Assembly: GCF_023208015.1 (NCBI RefSeq)
Contig: NZ_CP051627.1
Location: 1,054,001 to 1,118,000 of the forward strand
Reading direction: 5' to 3'
DNA from: Thermobifida alba
GTDB taxonomy: Bacteria; Actinomycetota; Actinomycetes; Streptosporangiales; Streptosporangiaceae
Length of the DNA: 64,000 nucleotides
Position numbers and translations under genes: made by a program. Below, piece after piece: positions 17,275 to 26,908 of this stretch. The notes under the pieces were generated by a model, which was given only the letters and a program-made list of their open reading frames with translations, was not told the DNA's origin and ran no database searches. Position 1 is the first letter of the stretch, and each line of letters begins with the position of its first letter.

Positions 17275-17739
17275 TCAGGCGGGCCAGCCCGCGTCCAGGT
17301 CGGTGCCGACGTGCATGGTGATGGTCTTCTCGGCGATGAGCGCCTCGTCGCCGGTGACGCGGATGCGGTCGAGGTAGGTGCCCCAGCCGATGGCCGAACG
17401 GTCGGCGCCGCGGCCGGTGAAGAGGAAGTAGGAGGAGACCTCCACCAGGCCCGGCGCCAGCCAGGTGGTCTTGGGGGAGGTGATGAAGTGCCGCTTCTCC
17501 GCGGGGTCGAGCTGCAGGAGCCGGCGGTAGAACTCCGCGATCCCGCGCCGCCCCACGGCGTCGCCGCGCCGGGTGCGCAGCACGCCGTCCTCGGTGAACA
17601 GGGCGGCCACCGCCTCGGGGGTGGGGTCGTCCAGGGTCTCGGCGTAGCGGTGCAGGTGGTTGCGGGCGGTCTCCATCTCTTCGAGCCGCCGCACACGGTT
17701 CAGCAGGTCCTCCACGGCGTGCGGGTCGGTGGCGGTCAT
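17275..17739 (-). CDS. SnoaL-like / NTF2-fold protein
   Basis: A 154-residue protein of the NTF2-like superfamily. It has the typical opening helix (LEEMETARNHLHRYAETLDD), then VAALFTEDGVLRTR, GRRGIAEFYRRLL, and a final beta-sheet (LIAEKTITMHVGTD). Such proteins act as small isomerases, dehydratases or hydroxylase accessories in catabolic and polyketide gene sets. It diverges from the aldehyde dehydrogenase at 17885 over a shared AT-rich operator. The exact reaction is unknown. Confidence 0.8.
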   Translation of the reverse strand: MTATDPHAVEDLLNRVRRLEEMETARNHLHRYAETLDDPTPEAVAALFTEDGVLRTRRGDAVGRRGIAEFYRRLLQLDPAEKRHFITSPKTTWLAPGLVEVSSYFLFTGRGADRSAIGWGTYLDRIRVTGDEALIAEKTITMHVGTDLDAGWPA

Positions 17740-17804
17740 GGCCGGTCTCCTCGTCCTCGGCGGGGCAGGGCCGCGGAACTTCCTTGACCCCACCCGGCAA
17801 ATGT

Positions 17805-17829
17805 GATTATTATCATTCTCATAATTATC
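17805..17829. promoter_or_regulatory. Palindromic AT-rich operator candidate
   Basis: GATTATTAT-N7-ATAATTATC has 8 of 9 paired positions and sits in the middle of the divergent promoter region between 17739 and 17885. In a genome this GC-rich, such a patch is very likely a regulator site plus promoters. Confidence 0.5.
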
Positions 17830-17884
17830 ATCATTAAATGAACGTGGGGAGTCGCCCCGAGCGACGGAGAGAGGGGAGGGCGCC

Positions 17885-19336
17885 GTGTCCCTGACGGAAC
17901 GTCCCGAACTGTTCATCGGCGGGCGCTGGACCGCCGGCAGCCAGACCCGGCAGATCGAGGTCCGCAACCCGGCCACCGGAGCCCGCGTCGGAAGCGCCGC
18001 CCTGGCCTCGACCGCGGACATCGACGCCGCGGTCGAGGCCGCCCGCGCCTCCTTCGACTCCGGGGTGTGGGCCGACGCCCCGCCCGAGGAGCGCTCCGCC
18101 GTCCTGCACCGGGCCGCCGACCTGCTGGAGGCCCGCGCCCCCGAGCTCGCCCGGCTCATCACCTCCGAACTCGGCTGCCCCATCTGGTTCAGCGAGCGCG
18201 CCCACGTCCCCAACCCCCTCCGCAACCTGCGCTACTACGCCGACCTGGCCAAGGACTTCGACTACGACGAGCGCCGCGGCGACGGGAGCAACACCAGCCT
18301 CGTCACCCAGGTCCCCGTCGGCGTCGTCGCCGCCGTCACCCCCTGGAACGGGCCGCTGAGCACCCCCACCCTCAAGGTCGCCCCCGCGCTCGCCGCGGGC
18401 TGCTCGGTCATCCTCAAGCCGCCGCCCGAGACGCCGCTGTCGGCCTACAACCTCGCCGACGCCCTGAGTGAGGCGGGCCTGCCCGAGGGCGTGCTCAACA
18501 TCGTCCCCGCCGACCGGGAGGAGGGCGCCCACCTCGTCAACCACCCCGGAGTCGACAAGGTCGCCTTCACCGGCAGCTCCGCCGCGGGCAAGAAGATCAT
18601 GGCCGCCTGCGCCGCCCGCGTCGCCCGCGTCACCCTGGAACTGGGCGGCAAGTCCGCCGCGATCATCCTCGACGACGCCGACGTCGACAAGGTCGTCCCC
18701 GCCCTGCTGCCGATGGCGTTCATGGTCAACGGCCAGGCCTGCATCGCCCAGACCCGGCTGCTGGTGCCCCGCTCCCGCAGGGACGAGTTCATCGACGCGT
18801 TCGCCCAGGCCATCGCCGCCCAGCGGATCGGCGACCCGCTCGACCCCGCCACGATGATCGGCCCCATGGTCAGCCGGCGCCAGCAGGAGCGCGTCGAGGG
18901 CTACATCGCCACCGGCCGCACCGAGGGAGCCCGCGTCGTCGTCGGCGGCGAGCGCCCCCACCTGCCCCCGGAACTGGCCGGAGGCCACTTCGTCGCCCCC
19001 ACCCTGCTCGCCGACGTCCACAACTCGATGCGCGTGGCCCAGGAGGAGATCTTCGGCCCCGTGCTCGCCGTCATCGACTACGACGGCGACGACGAGGCCG
19101 TCGCCATCGCCAACGACTCCGTCTACGGCCTGTCCGGCTCGGTGTGGAGCAACGACGAGGAACGCGCCCTGGCCGTCGCCCGCCGCATGCGCACCGGCAT
19201 GGTCAGCCTCAACGGCCGCCCCCAGGCCTTCGGCTCCCCCTTCGGCGGGTTCAAGGAGTCCGGCATCGGCCGCGAGATGGGCCCCGAGGGCTTCCGGGCC
19301 TACCTGGAGACCATGTCCATCGCCGTCGGCTCCTGA
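17885..19336 (+). CDS. Aldehyde dehydrogenase
   Basis: A 483-residue NAD(P)-dependent dehydrogenase of the ALDH superfamily. Motifs in order: VTPWNGPLSTPTLKVAPALAAG, catalytic Glu in LELGGKSAA (about residue 255), catalytic Cys in NGQACIAQTR (about 287), and EEIFGPVLAV. The GTG start follows GAGAGGGGAGGG. It heads the operon 17885-23152 with two SDRs and an acyl-CoA synthetase, so it probably makes an acid that the synthetase then activates. Confidence 0.92.
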   Translation: MSLTERPELFIGGRWTAGSQTRQIEVRNPATGARVGSAALASTADIDAAVEAARASFDSGVWADAPPEERSAVLHRAADLLEARAPELARLITSELGCPIWFSERAHVPNPLRNLRYYADLAKDFDYDERRGDGSNTSLVTQVPVGVVAAVTPWNGPLSTPTLKVAPALAAGCSVILKPPPETPLSAYNLADALSEAGLPEGVLNIVPADREEGAHLVNHPGVDKVAFTGSSAAGKKIMAACAARVARVTLELGGKSAAIILDDADVDKVVPALLPMAFMVNGQACIAQTRLLVPRSRRDEFIDAFAQAIAAQRIGDPLDPATMIGPMVSRRQQERVEGYIATGRTEGARVVVGGERPHLPPELAGGHFVAPTLLADVHNSMRVAQEEIFGPVLAVIDYDGDDEAVAIANDSVYGLSGSVWSNDEERALAVARRMRTGMVSLNGRPQAFGSPFGGFKESGIGREMGPEGFRAYLETMSIAVGS

Positions 19337-19371
19337 AGGACGCGAAGGGCACGACAGGGAACGAGGAGACG

Positions 19372-20220
19372 ATGACCCAACGCCTGACCGGGCGCGTCGC
19401 GGCCGTCACCGGCGGCGCCAGCGGAATCGGCGAGGCCACCGCGCGGCGCTTCCACGCCGAGGGGGCCAGCGTCGTGATCGCCGACATCCAGGACGACGCC
19501 GGCCGCGCCCTGGCCGCGGAGCTGGGCGAGCGCGCACTGTTCGTGCGCACCGACGTCAGCCGCGAGGAGGACGTCGCCGCGCTCGTCGACACCGCGGTCG
19601 ACCGCTTCGGCCAACTCGACGTGATGTTCAACAACGCCGGGATCATGGGCGCGCTCGGCCCCATCGACGCCACCCGGATGAGCGACGCCGACCTCACCAT
19701 CGCGGTGAACCTGCGCGGCGTCATCTGCGGGATGAAGCACGCCGCCCGGGTCATGAAGCCCCGGCGCAGCGGCGTCATCCTGTCCACCTCCAGCCCCGCG
19801 GGCGTGCTGGGCGGCATCGGACCGCACATCTACAGCGCCGTCAAGGCCGCGGTCATCGGCCTGTCCAACTCGGTCGCGGCCGAACTGCGCCAGCACGGCA
19901 TCCGCGTCAACACGATCATCCCCGGGGCCGTGGTCTCCCCCATGACCGCGGGGGTCGTCGCCGACGACGCGACCGACCTCGCCGGAGCCGAGGAGGCGCT
20001 GGGCCGCACCGCCCTCATGGGGCGCCCCATCCAGCCCGCCGACGTCGCGGCCGGAGCCCTCTACCTGGCCAGTGACGACGCCGCCTTCGTCACCGGCGTC
20101 GTGCTGCCGGTGGACGCCGGACTGACCGGGGCGAGCCGGCCCTCCCCCTACACCTCGGGCCGCTACGCCACCCCCGTCGCCCTGCTGGAGGCCGGGCGGC
20201 GCATCGGAACGGAGAGCTGA
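19372..20220 (+). CDS. Short-chain dehydrogenase/reductase
   Basis: A 282-residue classical SDR. It has TGGASGIGEA (about residue 14), an Asp after strand 2 (IADIQDD) favouring NAD(H), FNNAGIMG, and catalytic YSAVK (about 156) after the Ser strand ILSTSS. The tail runs about 25 residues beyond the usual SDR end. The ATG follows GAGGAGAC. Position between the aldehyde dehydrogenase and acyl-CoA synthetase genes suggests it oxidises a pathway alcohol. Confidence 0.9.
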   Translation: MTQRLTGRVAAVTGGASGIGEATARRFHAEGASVVIADIQDDAGRALAAELGERALFVRTDVSREEDVAALVDTAVDRFGQLDVMFNNAGIMGALGPIDATRMSDADLTIAVNLRGVICGMKHAARVMKPRRSGVILSTSSPAGVLGGIGPHIYSAVKAAVIGLSNSVAAELRQHGIRVNTIIPGAVVSPMTAGVVADDATDLAGAEEALGRTALMGRPIQPADVAAGALYLASDDAAFVTGVVLPVDAGLTGASRPSPYTSGRYATPVALLEAGRRIGTES

Positions 20221-20228
20221 GGAACGCC

Positions 20229-22370
20229 ATGGTGACCCCCCAGCGGCTGCGGGAGTTCTTCCGGCCGCGCTCCTTCGCCCTCGTCGGCGCCAGCGACAAG
20301 TCGACCTTCTCGGCGCTGCTGTACCGCAACCTCGTGGCGGCCGGCCACGAGGAGGCGACCTACCTGGTCAACCGCAGGGCCGAGCGGGTGCACGGCCGCC
20401 GCGCCCACGCCAGCTGCCAGGACATCGGCCGCCCCGTCGACCTGGTCTTCGTCATGGTGCCCGCGGCCGCGGTGGGGGAGGCCCTGCGCGACGCCGCCGC
20501 GGCCGGGGCGCGCGGCGCACTGGTGCTCAGCTCCGGCTTCGCCGAGGCGGGCGAGGAGGGGCGGCGCCGCCAGCAGCAGCTGGTCGACCTGGCCGCCGAA
20601 CTCGACCTGCTGCTGCTCGGCCCCAACGTCCTCGGCTTCACCAACGTCGCCGCGGGCGTGCCCGCGATGGTGCTCGCCGACCCGCCGACCGTCCCCGGCC
20701 ACGTCGCCCTCATCTCGCAGAGCGGCGCCAGCTGCGGCGCGATGAAGGACTTCGCGGCGCTGTCCGGGGTGGGCCTGTCCCACGTGATCACCGTCGGCAA
20801 CGAGGCGATGATCACCGTCGGACACCTGGTCGACTACCTCGTCGACGATGAGCAGACCCGCGCCATCGCGGTGTTCATGGAGGGAGTCCGCCAGCCCGAG
20901 GTGTTCGCCGCCGCGGCCCGCCGCGCCGCCGCGGCGGGCAAGGCCGTCGTCGTGCTCAAGGCGGGGCGCAGCGAACTGGCCGCCCGCGCGGCCGCCTCGC
21001 ACACCGGCGCCCTCGTCGGCGACGACCGCGTCATCGACGCGGTGTTCGCCCGCCACGGGGTCATCAGGGTCGACACCATCGAGTCGATGCTGGTCACCGC
21101 CGGGGTGGCGGCGCACACCGGCCCGCTGGCCCGCCCGGGGGTGGGCGTGGTCTCCATCTCCGGCGGCGCCTGCGACATCCTCGCCGACCTCGCCCAGGAC
21201 GCCGGGGCCGCACTGCCGGAGCTGTCGCCGGCCACCACCGAGCGGATCCGGGCGGTCATGCCCTCCTACGGGCACGTGCAGAACCCGCTCGACATCACCG
21301 GGGCGGCCATCCTCGACCCCTCCCTGTGGGAGGAGACGGTCGCCGCGGTGGGACAGGACCCCGGTGTCGGCGTGGTGGTCGCGGTCAACAGCCTGCCCTG
21401 GCGCGAGGACGGCGAGCCCTTCTACGGCCAGAAGTACGTCGACGCCATCGGCGCGGGCGCAGCGCGCTCCACCGCCCCGGTCCTCTACCTCACCCAGGTG
21501 ACCCAGCCGATCGGCGCACAGGCCCGCGCCGTCCTCGACCAGGGGGGACTGACCCACGTCGTGCCCGGCCTGCACCTGGGCATCGACGCCCTGGCCCGGG
21601 TGGCGCGCTGGTCGCTGGAACGCGAACGGATCGCCGGGGAGGAGCAGCGCGGCCGGGTGCGCCTCCGCGACGTCGACCCCGTCCCGCTCTCCGAGGTCCA
21701 GGCGCGCGCCCTGCTGGAGGACGCGGGCATCCCCGTGGTCCCCGCACAGCACGTCCGCTCCGCGGCGGAGGCGCGGGCCGCGGCCGGCCGCTTCGGCGGC
21801 CCGGTGGCCATGAAGATCGTCTCCGCCGACCTTCCGCACAAGAGCGACGTGGGCGGTGTGCGGCTGGGCGTGGACGCCGCGGCGGCAGCCGAGGCCTACG
21901 AGGAGATCGTCGCGGCGTGCGCGGCCAAGGCCCCCGAGGCCCGCCTGGACGGGGTCCTGGTCTCCCCGATGCGTCCGGACGGCCTGGAACTGCTCGTCGG
22001 GGTGACCCGCGACCCCGACTGGGGGCTGATGCTGGCCGTCGGCCTGGGGGGCGTCCTCGTGGAGGTCCTCGACGACGTCGCGCTCACCCCGCTGCCGGTC
22101 TCCCCCGGCCGCGCCCGGTCGATGCTGCAGAGCCTGCGCGGCGCGGCGCTGCTGCGCGGGGTGCGGGGCCGCCCGGGCGCCGACGTCGACGCACTGGCCG
22201 AGACGGTCAGCGCCGTGGGGCGGCTCGCCGAGGAGCTCGGCCCCCGACTGGAGTCTTTGGAGATCAACCCGCTGCGTGTCGCGGGGGAGCGCATCGAGGC
22301 CCTCGACGCGCTCGTCACCTGGTGCGACACCGCCCCGCACACGTCTGGAAAGGACACCGCCGGATGCTGA
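20229..22370 (+). CDS. ADP-forming acyl-CoA synthetase (acetate-CoA ligase family)
   Basis: A 713-residue single-chain enzyme. Residues 1-135 are a CoA-binding Rossmann domain (SFALVGASDKSTF), about 150-460 are the succinyl-CoA-synthetase-like domains including the phospho-His loop ASHTGALVG, and about 490-713 form an ATP-grasp domain (VAMKIVSADLPHKSDVGGV). The family converts an acid, CoA and ATP into acyl-CoA, ADP and phosphate. It lies eight bases after the SDR and overlaps the next gene, so it is in the operon and likely activates the acid for beta-oxidation-type steps. Confidence 0.9.
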   Translation: MVTPQRLREFFRPRSFALVGASDKSTFSALLYRNLVAAGHEEATYLVNRRAERVHGRRAHASCQDIGRPVDLVFVMVPAAAVGEALRDAAAAGARGALVLSSGFAEAGEEGRRRQQQLVDLAAELDLLLLGPNVLGFTNVAAGVPAMVLADPPTVPGHVALISQSGASCGAMKDFAALSGVGLSHVITVGNEAMITVGHLVDYLVDDEQTRAIAVFMEGVRQPEVFAAAARRAAAAGKAVVVLKAGRSELAARAAASHTGALVGDDRVIDAVFARHGVIRVDTIESMLVTAGVAAHTGPLARPGVGVVSISGGACDILADLAQDAGAALPELSPATTERIRAVMPSYGHVQNPLDITGAAILDPSLWEETVAAVGQDPGVGVVVAVNSLPWREDGEPFYGQKYVDAIGAGAARSTAPVLYLTQVTQPIGAQARAVLDQGGLTHVVPGLHLGIDALARVARWSLERERIAGEEQRGRVRLRDVDPVPLSEVQARALLEDAGIPVVPAQHVRSAAEARAAAGRFGGPVAMKIVSADLPHKSDVGGVRLGVDAAAAAEAYEEIVAACAAKAPEARLDGVLVSPMRPDGLELLVGVTRDPDWGLMLAVGLGGVLVEVLDDVALTPLPVSPGRARSMLQSLRGAALLRGVRGRPGADVDALAETVSAVGRLAEELGPRLESLEINPLRVAGERIEALDALVTWCDTAPHTSGKDTAGC

Positions 22371-23152
22371 CCGACAAGAGGGTCCTGGTCACCGGAGCAG
22401 GCCACGGCATGGGGCGGGCGATCGCCCTGGAGGCGGCCCGGCAGGGCGCGGCCTGCGTCACCGTCGCCGACATCGACGCCGCCGCGGCCGCCGAGACCGC
22501 GGCGGCCGTCGCGGAGCACGGGGCCCGCTCCCACGCGGCCGTGGTCGACCTGTCCGACGCCGCGCAGGTGCGGCGGATGGTGGAGGAGGCCGTGGCGGCC
22601 GGAGGGGGACTGGACACCCTCGTCAACAACGCCGGGGTGCTGGACTCGGCGTTCACCGACACGCCCACGCTGGAGGAGCTGCCGGAGGAGGCCTGGGACC
22701 GGGTCTACGCCGTCAACGTCAAGGCGGTCTGGCTGGCCACCAAGTTCGCGGCGCCCCACCTGCGGGCCTCCGAGCGCGGCCCGTCGGTGGTGAACGCGGC
22801 CTCGGTCGCGGGCATGACCGGCTACGCCACCCCCGCCTACGCGTCGAGCAAGGGCGCGGTCATCCAGCTCACCCGCTCCACCGCCATCGCGCTCTCCCCC
22901 GAGGTGCGCTGCAACGCCTACTGCCCCGGGTCCATCGAGACGCCGATGAGCCGGGCGCACCTGGAGGCGGCGCCGGACCGCGAGGAGCGGCTGCGCTCGA
23001 TGACGGGGGCGCACCTGATCCCCCGGTTCGGCAGGGCCGAGGAGGTCGCCAAGGTGGTGTGTTTCCTGGCCTCCGACGACGCCTCGTTCGTCACCGGCGG
23101 GATCTTCCCCGTCGACGGGGGCACGACCGCCTGGCGCGGTCTGCGGAGCTGA
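22364..23152 (+). CDS. Short-chain dehydrogenase/reductase
   Basis: A 262-residue classical SDR with TGAGHGMGRA, the Asp of VADIDAA (NAD preference), VNNAGVLD, and catalytic YASSK (about residue 160) preceded by NAASVAG. Its ATG overlaps the end of the synthetase gene by seven bases, showing coupling. It is the last gene before a hairpin and the TRAP transporter promoter. A 3-hydroxyacyl-CoA or cyclic alcohol substrate is plausible. Confidence 0.9.
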   Translation: MLTDKRVLVTGAGHGMGRAIALEAARQGAACVTVADIDAAAAAETAAAVAEHGARSHAAVVDLSDAAQVRRMVEEAVAAGGGLDTLVNNAGVLDSAFTDTPTLEELPEEAWDRVYAVNVKAVWLATKFAAPHLRASERGPSVVNAASVAGMTGYATPAYASSKGAVIQLTRSTAIALSPEVRCNAYCPGSIETPMSRAHLEAAPDREERLRSMTGAHLIPRFGRAEEVAKVVCFLASDDASFVTGGIFPVDGGTTAWRGLRS

Positions 23153-23158
23153 GCGGGC

Positions 23159-23220
23159 GCAGGCCGCCGGGGCCGGGAAGGTCCCGTGCCGTTCACGCAC
23201 GGGAGGCTTCCCCAGCCTGC
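23159..23220 (+). terminator. Extended hairpin after the SDR
   Basis: Nested arms GCAGGC/GCCTGC, GGAAG/CTTCC and CCCGTGC/GCACGGG with a 7-base loop form an imperfect long stem beginning seven bases past the stop at 23152. Confidence 0.55.
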
Positions 23221-23296
23221 CGTGACCAGGGGCAACCACTCACGGTAGCGGCGGTGGTGCGGACGGGACCGGGGTCAAATCGATGCTCATGAACCC

Positions 23297-23324
23297 TTGA
23301 CCGGTGGACAGATAAGGCTAATGA
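23297..23324 (+). promoter_or_regulatory. Promoter of the TRAP transporter operon
   Basis: TTGACC (23297-23302) and TAATGA (23319-23324) are spaced by 16 bases, close to a housekeeping actinobacterial promoter. They lie about 105 bases before the binding-protein ATG, in a patch with AT-rich sequence. Confidence 0.45.
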
Positions 23325-23428
23325 TGATCAGGGCCAAGTGGCGTAGATCACTGATCCGCCGATCCCGCTGAGCGGTCGGCGACGTGGAGCCGTTGCTCCG
23401 ACCCCCCATCCAACAACGGAGTTCATTC

Positions 23429-24724
23429 ATGGTCACACGACGTGGAAGCAAGGACGCCGCTCCCAGAGCGTCCTGGGTCGCGCTCGGCGTGGTGGGCGCA
23501 CTGGCCCTCACCGGCTGCGCCGAGACCGGAACCGGCGCCGGCGGCGGCTCCGGCCAGGGCGTCGAGTACGGGGCCAGCATGGAGGAGTACCACGCGGCCT
23601 TCGCCGACGTGGAGCCCATCACGCTGACCACGCAGAGCCCCGCCCCCAAGGGCTCGATCACCGGAGCCAACGTGGAGGCCTACTTCGAGGCCCTCACCGA
23701 GTGGTCCGACGGCAAACTGCAGTTCGACATCGCCTACTCCAACGCGATCGTGGAGCCCGCCGAGGCCGACGACGCACTCATCGACGGCCGCCTCGACATC
23801 GCCCAGGTCCTGCCGATCTACGAGCCGTCGGAGTACCCGGCCAACGCCGCCCTCATCGAGGCCAGCTTCCTCTCCGACCACAGCGTCGTCGTCGGCGCGC
23901 TGCAGTCCAACGCCTGGCCGCTGGAGACCGCCTTCGACACCCCCGAGATCCTGCAGGAGTACGAGGACAAGGGCATCAAGCTGATGATGCCGTCCTACAA
24001 CTCCGGCTCCAACGCGCTGTTCTGCAGCAAGGAGCGCCGCAGCCTCGACGACCTCAAGGGCATGCAGGCCGCGGCCGGCGGCCAGGCCCAGAGCAAGGAG
24101 ATCGAGGCGCTGGGCGGCTCCGCCGCGTCCGTCGCCTACCCCGAGCTGTACGAGAGCCTGCAGCGCGGCGTCGTCGACTGCAGCGTCTCCAGCCTCACCG
24201 TGGGCGTGCTCGGCGGGTTCATCGAGGCCGCCCCGCACGTCGTGGTCGACCCCGACGCGGGCTTCGCGCTGGCCCCCGGCGGCATGGCGGTCAGCCAGGC
24301 CACCTGGGACTCGCTGCCGCTGGTGGCCCGGCAGCTGATGTGGGACCGCCTGGACGTCTTCCTGACCAGCAACATCGCCGACAAGATCTGGCCGAACATC
24401 GTCGAGGCCTCCACGCAGGTCGCCGAGGCCGGCGGCTCGATCGAGGTCTTCGAGGACGACGCCCGCAAGGCCCTCAACAAGGCCAACGCCGAACTCCTGG
24501 AGGACCTGCGCGGTACCCCGGCGATCGCCGACGGGGACGCGTTCGTCGACCGGATGGAAGAGTCGGCCGCCAAGTGGCTGCAGATCGTCGAGGAGGACCT
24601 CGGCTACACCAACGAGACCGACTACAACGGCTTCGCCGACTGGTACACCGCCGACGCGGTCGACCTGGAGCCCTACGTCACCCGGGTGTACGAGGAGATC
24701 CTCCTGGAGCACCGCCCCTCCTGA
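23429..24724 (+). CDS. TRAP transporter substrate-binding lipoprotein (DctP family)
   Basis: A 431-residue secreted lipoprotein. The signal ends in the lipobox LALTGC at about residue 30, followed by a Gly-rich linker. The body shows DctP-family features: TTQSPAPKGS, EWSDGKLQFDIAYSNAI, DDALIDGRLDIAQVLP, and RRSLDDLKGMQ before the ligand-binding region. It captures an organic anion outside the membrane for the DctQ-DctM proteins encoded next. The ATG follows GGAG by eight bases. A close paralogue lies at 33459. Confidence 0.9.
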   Translation: MVTRRGSKDAAPRASWVALGVVGALALTGCAETGTGAGGGSGQGVEYGASMEEYHAAFADVEPITLTTQSPAPKGSITGANVEAYFEALTEWSDGKLQFDIAYSNAIVEPAEADDALIDGRLDIAQVLPIYEPSEYPANAALIEASFLSDHSVVVGALQSNAWPLETAFDTPEILQEYEDKGIKLMMPSYNSGSNALFCSKERRSLDDLKGMQAAAGGQAQSKEIEALGGSAASVAYPELYESLQRGVVDCSVSSLTVGVLGGFIEAAPHVVVDPDAGFALAPGGMAVSQATWDSLPLVARQLMWDRLDVFLTSNIADKIWPNIVEASTQVAEAGGSIEVFEDDARKALNKANAELLEDLRGTPAIADGDAFVDRMEESAAKWLQIVEEDLGYTNETDYNGFADWYTADAVDLEPYVTRVYEEILLEHRPS

Positions 24725-24822
24725 CCCCGCACCCCCGCATCCGCGTCCGGGGCGGGCGACCCCGCCCCGGACCCCCTCCCCTCCCGTTCTCTCTCTTCCG
24801 ACCCCAGCCCCGCGGAGAAGCC

Positions 24823-25359
24823 ATGACCGCACCACCGGCTCCGAAAGGCCGCCGCGTCATCGAACTGCTCATCGAGGTGCCGGCCGTCACCGTGACGTTC
24901 GTGATGATGCTCCACATCACGGCCAACGCCCTGCTGCGCTCCTTCGCCAACAGCCCGCTGCCCAACACGTTGGAGTACGTGCAGTACTGGTACATGCCGA
25001 TCGTCGCGTTTCTCGGCTTCGTCGCCGCGCAGCTGCGCGGCCAGCACATCGCCGCGGACCTGGTCTTCCGGATGCTGCCCCGGTCGACCAAGCCCTACGT
25101 CACCGCGGTCGGCTGCGCGGCGAGCGCGCTGATGGCCGCGGGATTCGCCTGGTACGGCTGGGGCGAGGCCGTGCACGCCTGGGAGATCACGATGACCGCG
25201 GGCGTCAGCGACGTGATCTCCTGGCCCACCTACTTCCTGGTTCCCCTCGCCTTCGCCAGCCTGACCGTGCAGTTCGCGTGGGCCACGGTCCAGGCCGTCC
25301 GCAACCCCGAGGCCGACGACGCCGACGAGTCGTCGGGCGCCGAGACCACCTCCGTGTAG
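24823..25359 (+). CDS. TRAP transporter small permease (DctQ family)
   Basis: A 178-residue membrane protein with four hydrophobic segments (about 20-40, 55-75, 95-115, 130-155) and the DctQ hallmark YVQYWYMPIVAFLGFVAAQLRGQHIAADL. It couples the binding protein to the large permease. Its ATG lies 98 bases after the DctP stop and follows CGGAGAAGCC. Length and topology are normal for the family. Confidence 0.88.
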   Translation: MTAPPAPKGRRVIELLIEVPAVTVTFVMMLHITANALLRSFANSPLPNTLEYVQYWYMPIVAFLGFVAAQLRGQHIAADLVFRMLPRSTKPYVTAVGCAASALMAAGFAWYGWGEAVHAWEITMTAGVSDVISWPTYFLVPLAFASLTVQFAWATVQAVRNPEADDADESSGAETTSV

Positions 25360-25375
25360 TGGGAGGGAGAAGACC

Positions 25376-26896
25376 ATGACGAGCGCAACCCAGACCGACC
25401 CGGCGCTGGACGACAACGGGCAACCGCGGGCCGGCAGGCAGAACGGGGCCGCCCCCGAGGGACGCCGACCGTGGATCGTGGCCGCGGTCACCCTGGTCGT
25501 CCTCGTCGGCTCCGCGATCTGCGTGATGCTTCCCCTGGTCCCCGAGGCGATCGGGATCATGGCCTGCGTCATGATGCTGGCCCTGCTCTTCCTGCGGGTC
25601 CCCGTCGCCGTGGCGATGATCATCCCCTCGCTGCTGGGCCTGTACGCCCTGCGGGGCATGCCGCTCATCGAGAGCACCCTGAGCAAACTGGCCTACAACG
25701 GCGTGTCCAACTGGACCCTCAGCGTGGTCCCGATGTTCGTCCTCATGGGCCTGCTGCTGTGGCGCTCGGGCCTGACCGACGGCATCTACCTGGCGGGCCG
25801 CAAGTGGCTCAACTGGCTGCCCGGCGGCCTGGCCGTGGGCACCAACGTCGCCGGCGCGGGACTGGCCGCGGTCAGCGGCTCCTCCGTCGGCACCGCCTAC
25901 GCCCTGGCCCGCATGGGCATCCCCGAGATGCTCAAGGCCGGATACGACCGCCGCATGGCCATCGGCGCGGTGATCGTCGCGGGCCTGCCCGGACAGCTCA
26001 TCCCGCCCAGCATCATGCTGGTCATCTACGCCGGCATCGCCGAGGTCCCCATCGGCCCCCAGCTGCTCGCCGGCATCGGCCCCGGCCTGCTCGTGGCCGT
26101 CATGTTCACCCTGATGATCATCGCCTTCGCCGTCGCCAAGCCGGAACTGGTGGGCAGGGCCAGAGGTGTCGCCGCCGAACGGGAGAAGATCTCCTGGGGC
26201 GAGCGCCTGATGAGTCTGGTGCGGATCTGGCCCGTGCCGGTGCTGATCCTCCTCATCATCATCGGCATGTTCTCCGGCGTGTTCACCGCCACCGAGGTGG
26301 GCGCCGCCGCCGCCCTGTTCTCCGTCGTCATCGCCCTCGTCTGGAAACGCCGGGACCGGCCGTTCGCCGCGATCGTCGAGTCGGCGGTCGCCACCGTCAG
26401 CAGCGTCGGCGCGATCTTCTTCATCCTCGTCGCCGCCGCGGCCCTGACCAGCCTGCTCACCCTCACCGGCATCAGCACCGGAATCGCCGACCTGATCGAG
26501 GGCCTGGGCCTGGGCCGCATCCAGTTCCTGCTGGTCATGGTGGTGGTCTACCTCATCCTCGGCATGTTCATGGAGCCCATGGCGATCATGGTCCTGACCA
26601 TCCCGATCCTGATCCCCACCCTGCACTCGCTCGACATCTCCCTGATGTGGTTCGGCGTGTTCACCGTCTTCATGGGCGAGCTGGCGGTGGTCACCCCGCC
26701 CGTCGGCATCCTCTCCTTCATCATCCACGGAATGGTCAAGGACCCCGAGGTCAACATGGGGCACAAGATCACCCTCAAGGACGTGTTCGTCTCCGTCGGA
26801 TGGTTCCTGCCCATGTCGATCGCGGTGGCCGTGATCCTCATCCTCGTCCCGGAGATCGCCACCTTCATCCCCGACCTCGCATCCGCACAGAAGTAG
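25376..26896 (+). CDS. TRAP transporter large permease (DctM family)
   Basis: A 506-residue polytopic membrane protein, rich in hydrophobic segments from residue 35 on. Family signatures include SGSSVGTAYALARMGIPEM, VAGLPGQLIPPSIMLVIYAG and ILGMFMEPMAIMVLTIPIL. It forms the sodium-driven transport channel of the TRAP importer. The ATG follows GGGAGGGAG, 16 bases after dctQ. A charged, unusually long N-terminal tail of about 35 residues precedes the first span. Confidence 0.92.
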   Translation: MTSATQTDPALDDNGQPRAGRQNGAAPEGRRPWIVAAVTLVVLVGSAICVMLPLVPEAIGIMACVMMLALLFLRVPVAVAMIIPSLLGLYALRGMPLIESTLSKLAYNGVSNWTLSVVPMFVLMGLLLWRSGLTDGIYLAGRKWLNWLPGGLAVGTNVAGAGLAAVSGSSVGTAYALARMGIPEMLKAGYDRRMAIGAVIVAGLPGQLIPPSIMLVIYAGIAEVPIGPQLLAGIGPGLLVAVMFTLMIIAFAVAKPELVGRARGVAAEREKISWGERLMSLVRIWPVPVLILLIIIGMFSGVFTATEVGAAAALFSVVIALVWKRRDRPFAAIVESAVATVSSVGAIFFILVAAAALTSLLTLTGISTGIADLIEGLGLGRIQFLLVMVVVYLILGMFMEPMAIMVLTIPILIPTLHSLDISLMWFGVFTVFMGELAVVTPPVGILSFIIHGMVKDPEVNMGHKITLKDVFVSVGWFLPMSIAVAVILILVPEIATFIPDLASAQK

Positions 26897-26908
26897 GAGG
26901 CACCAGCG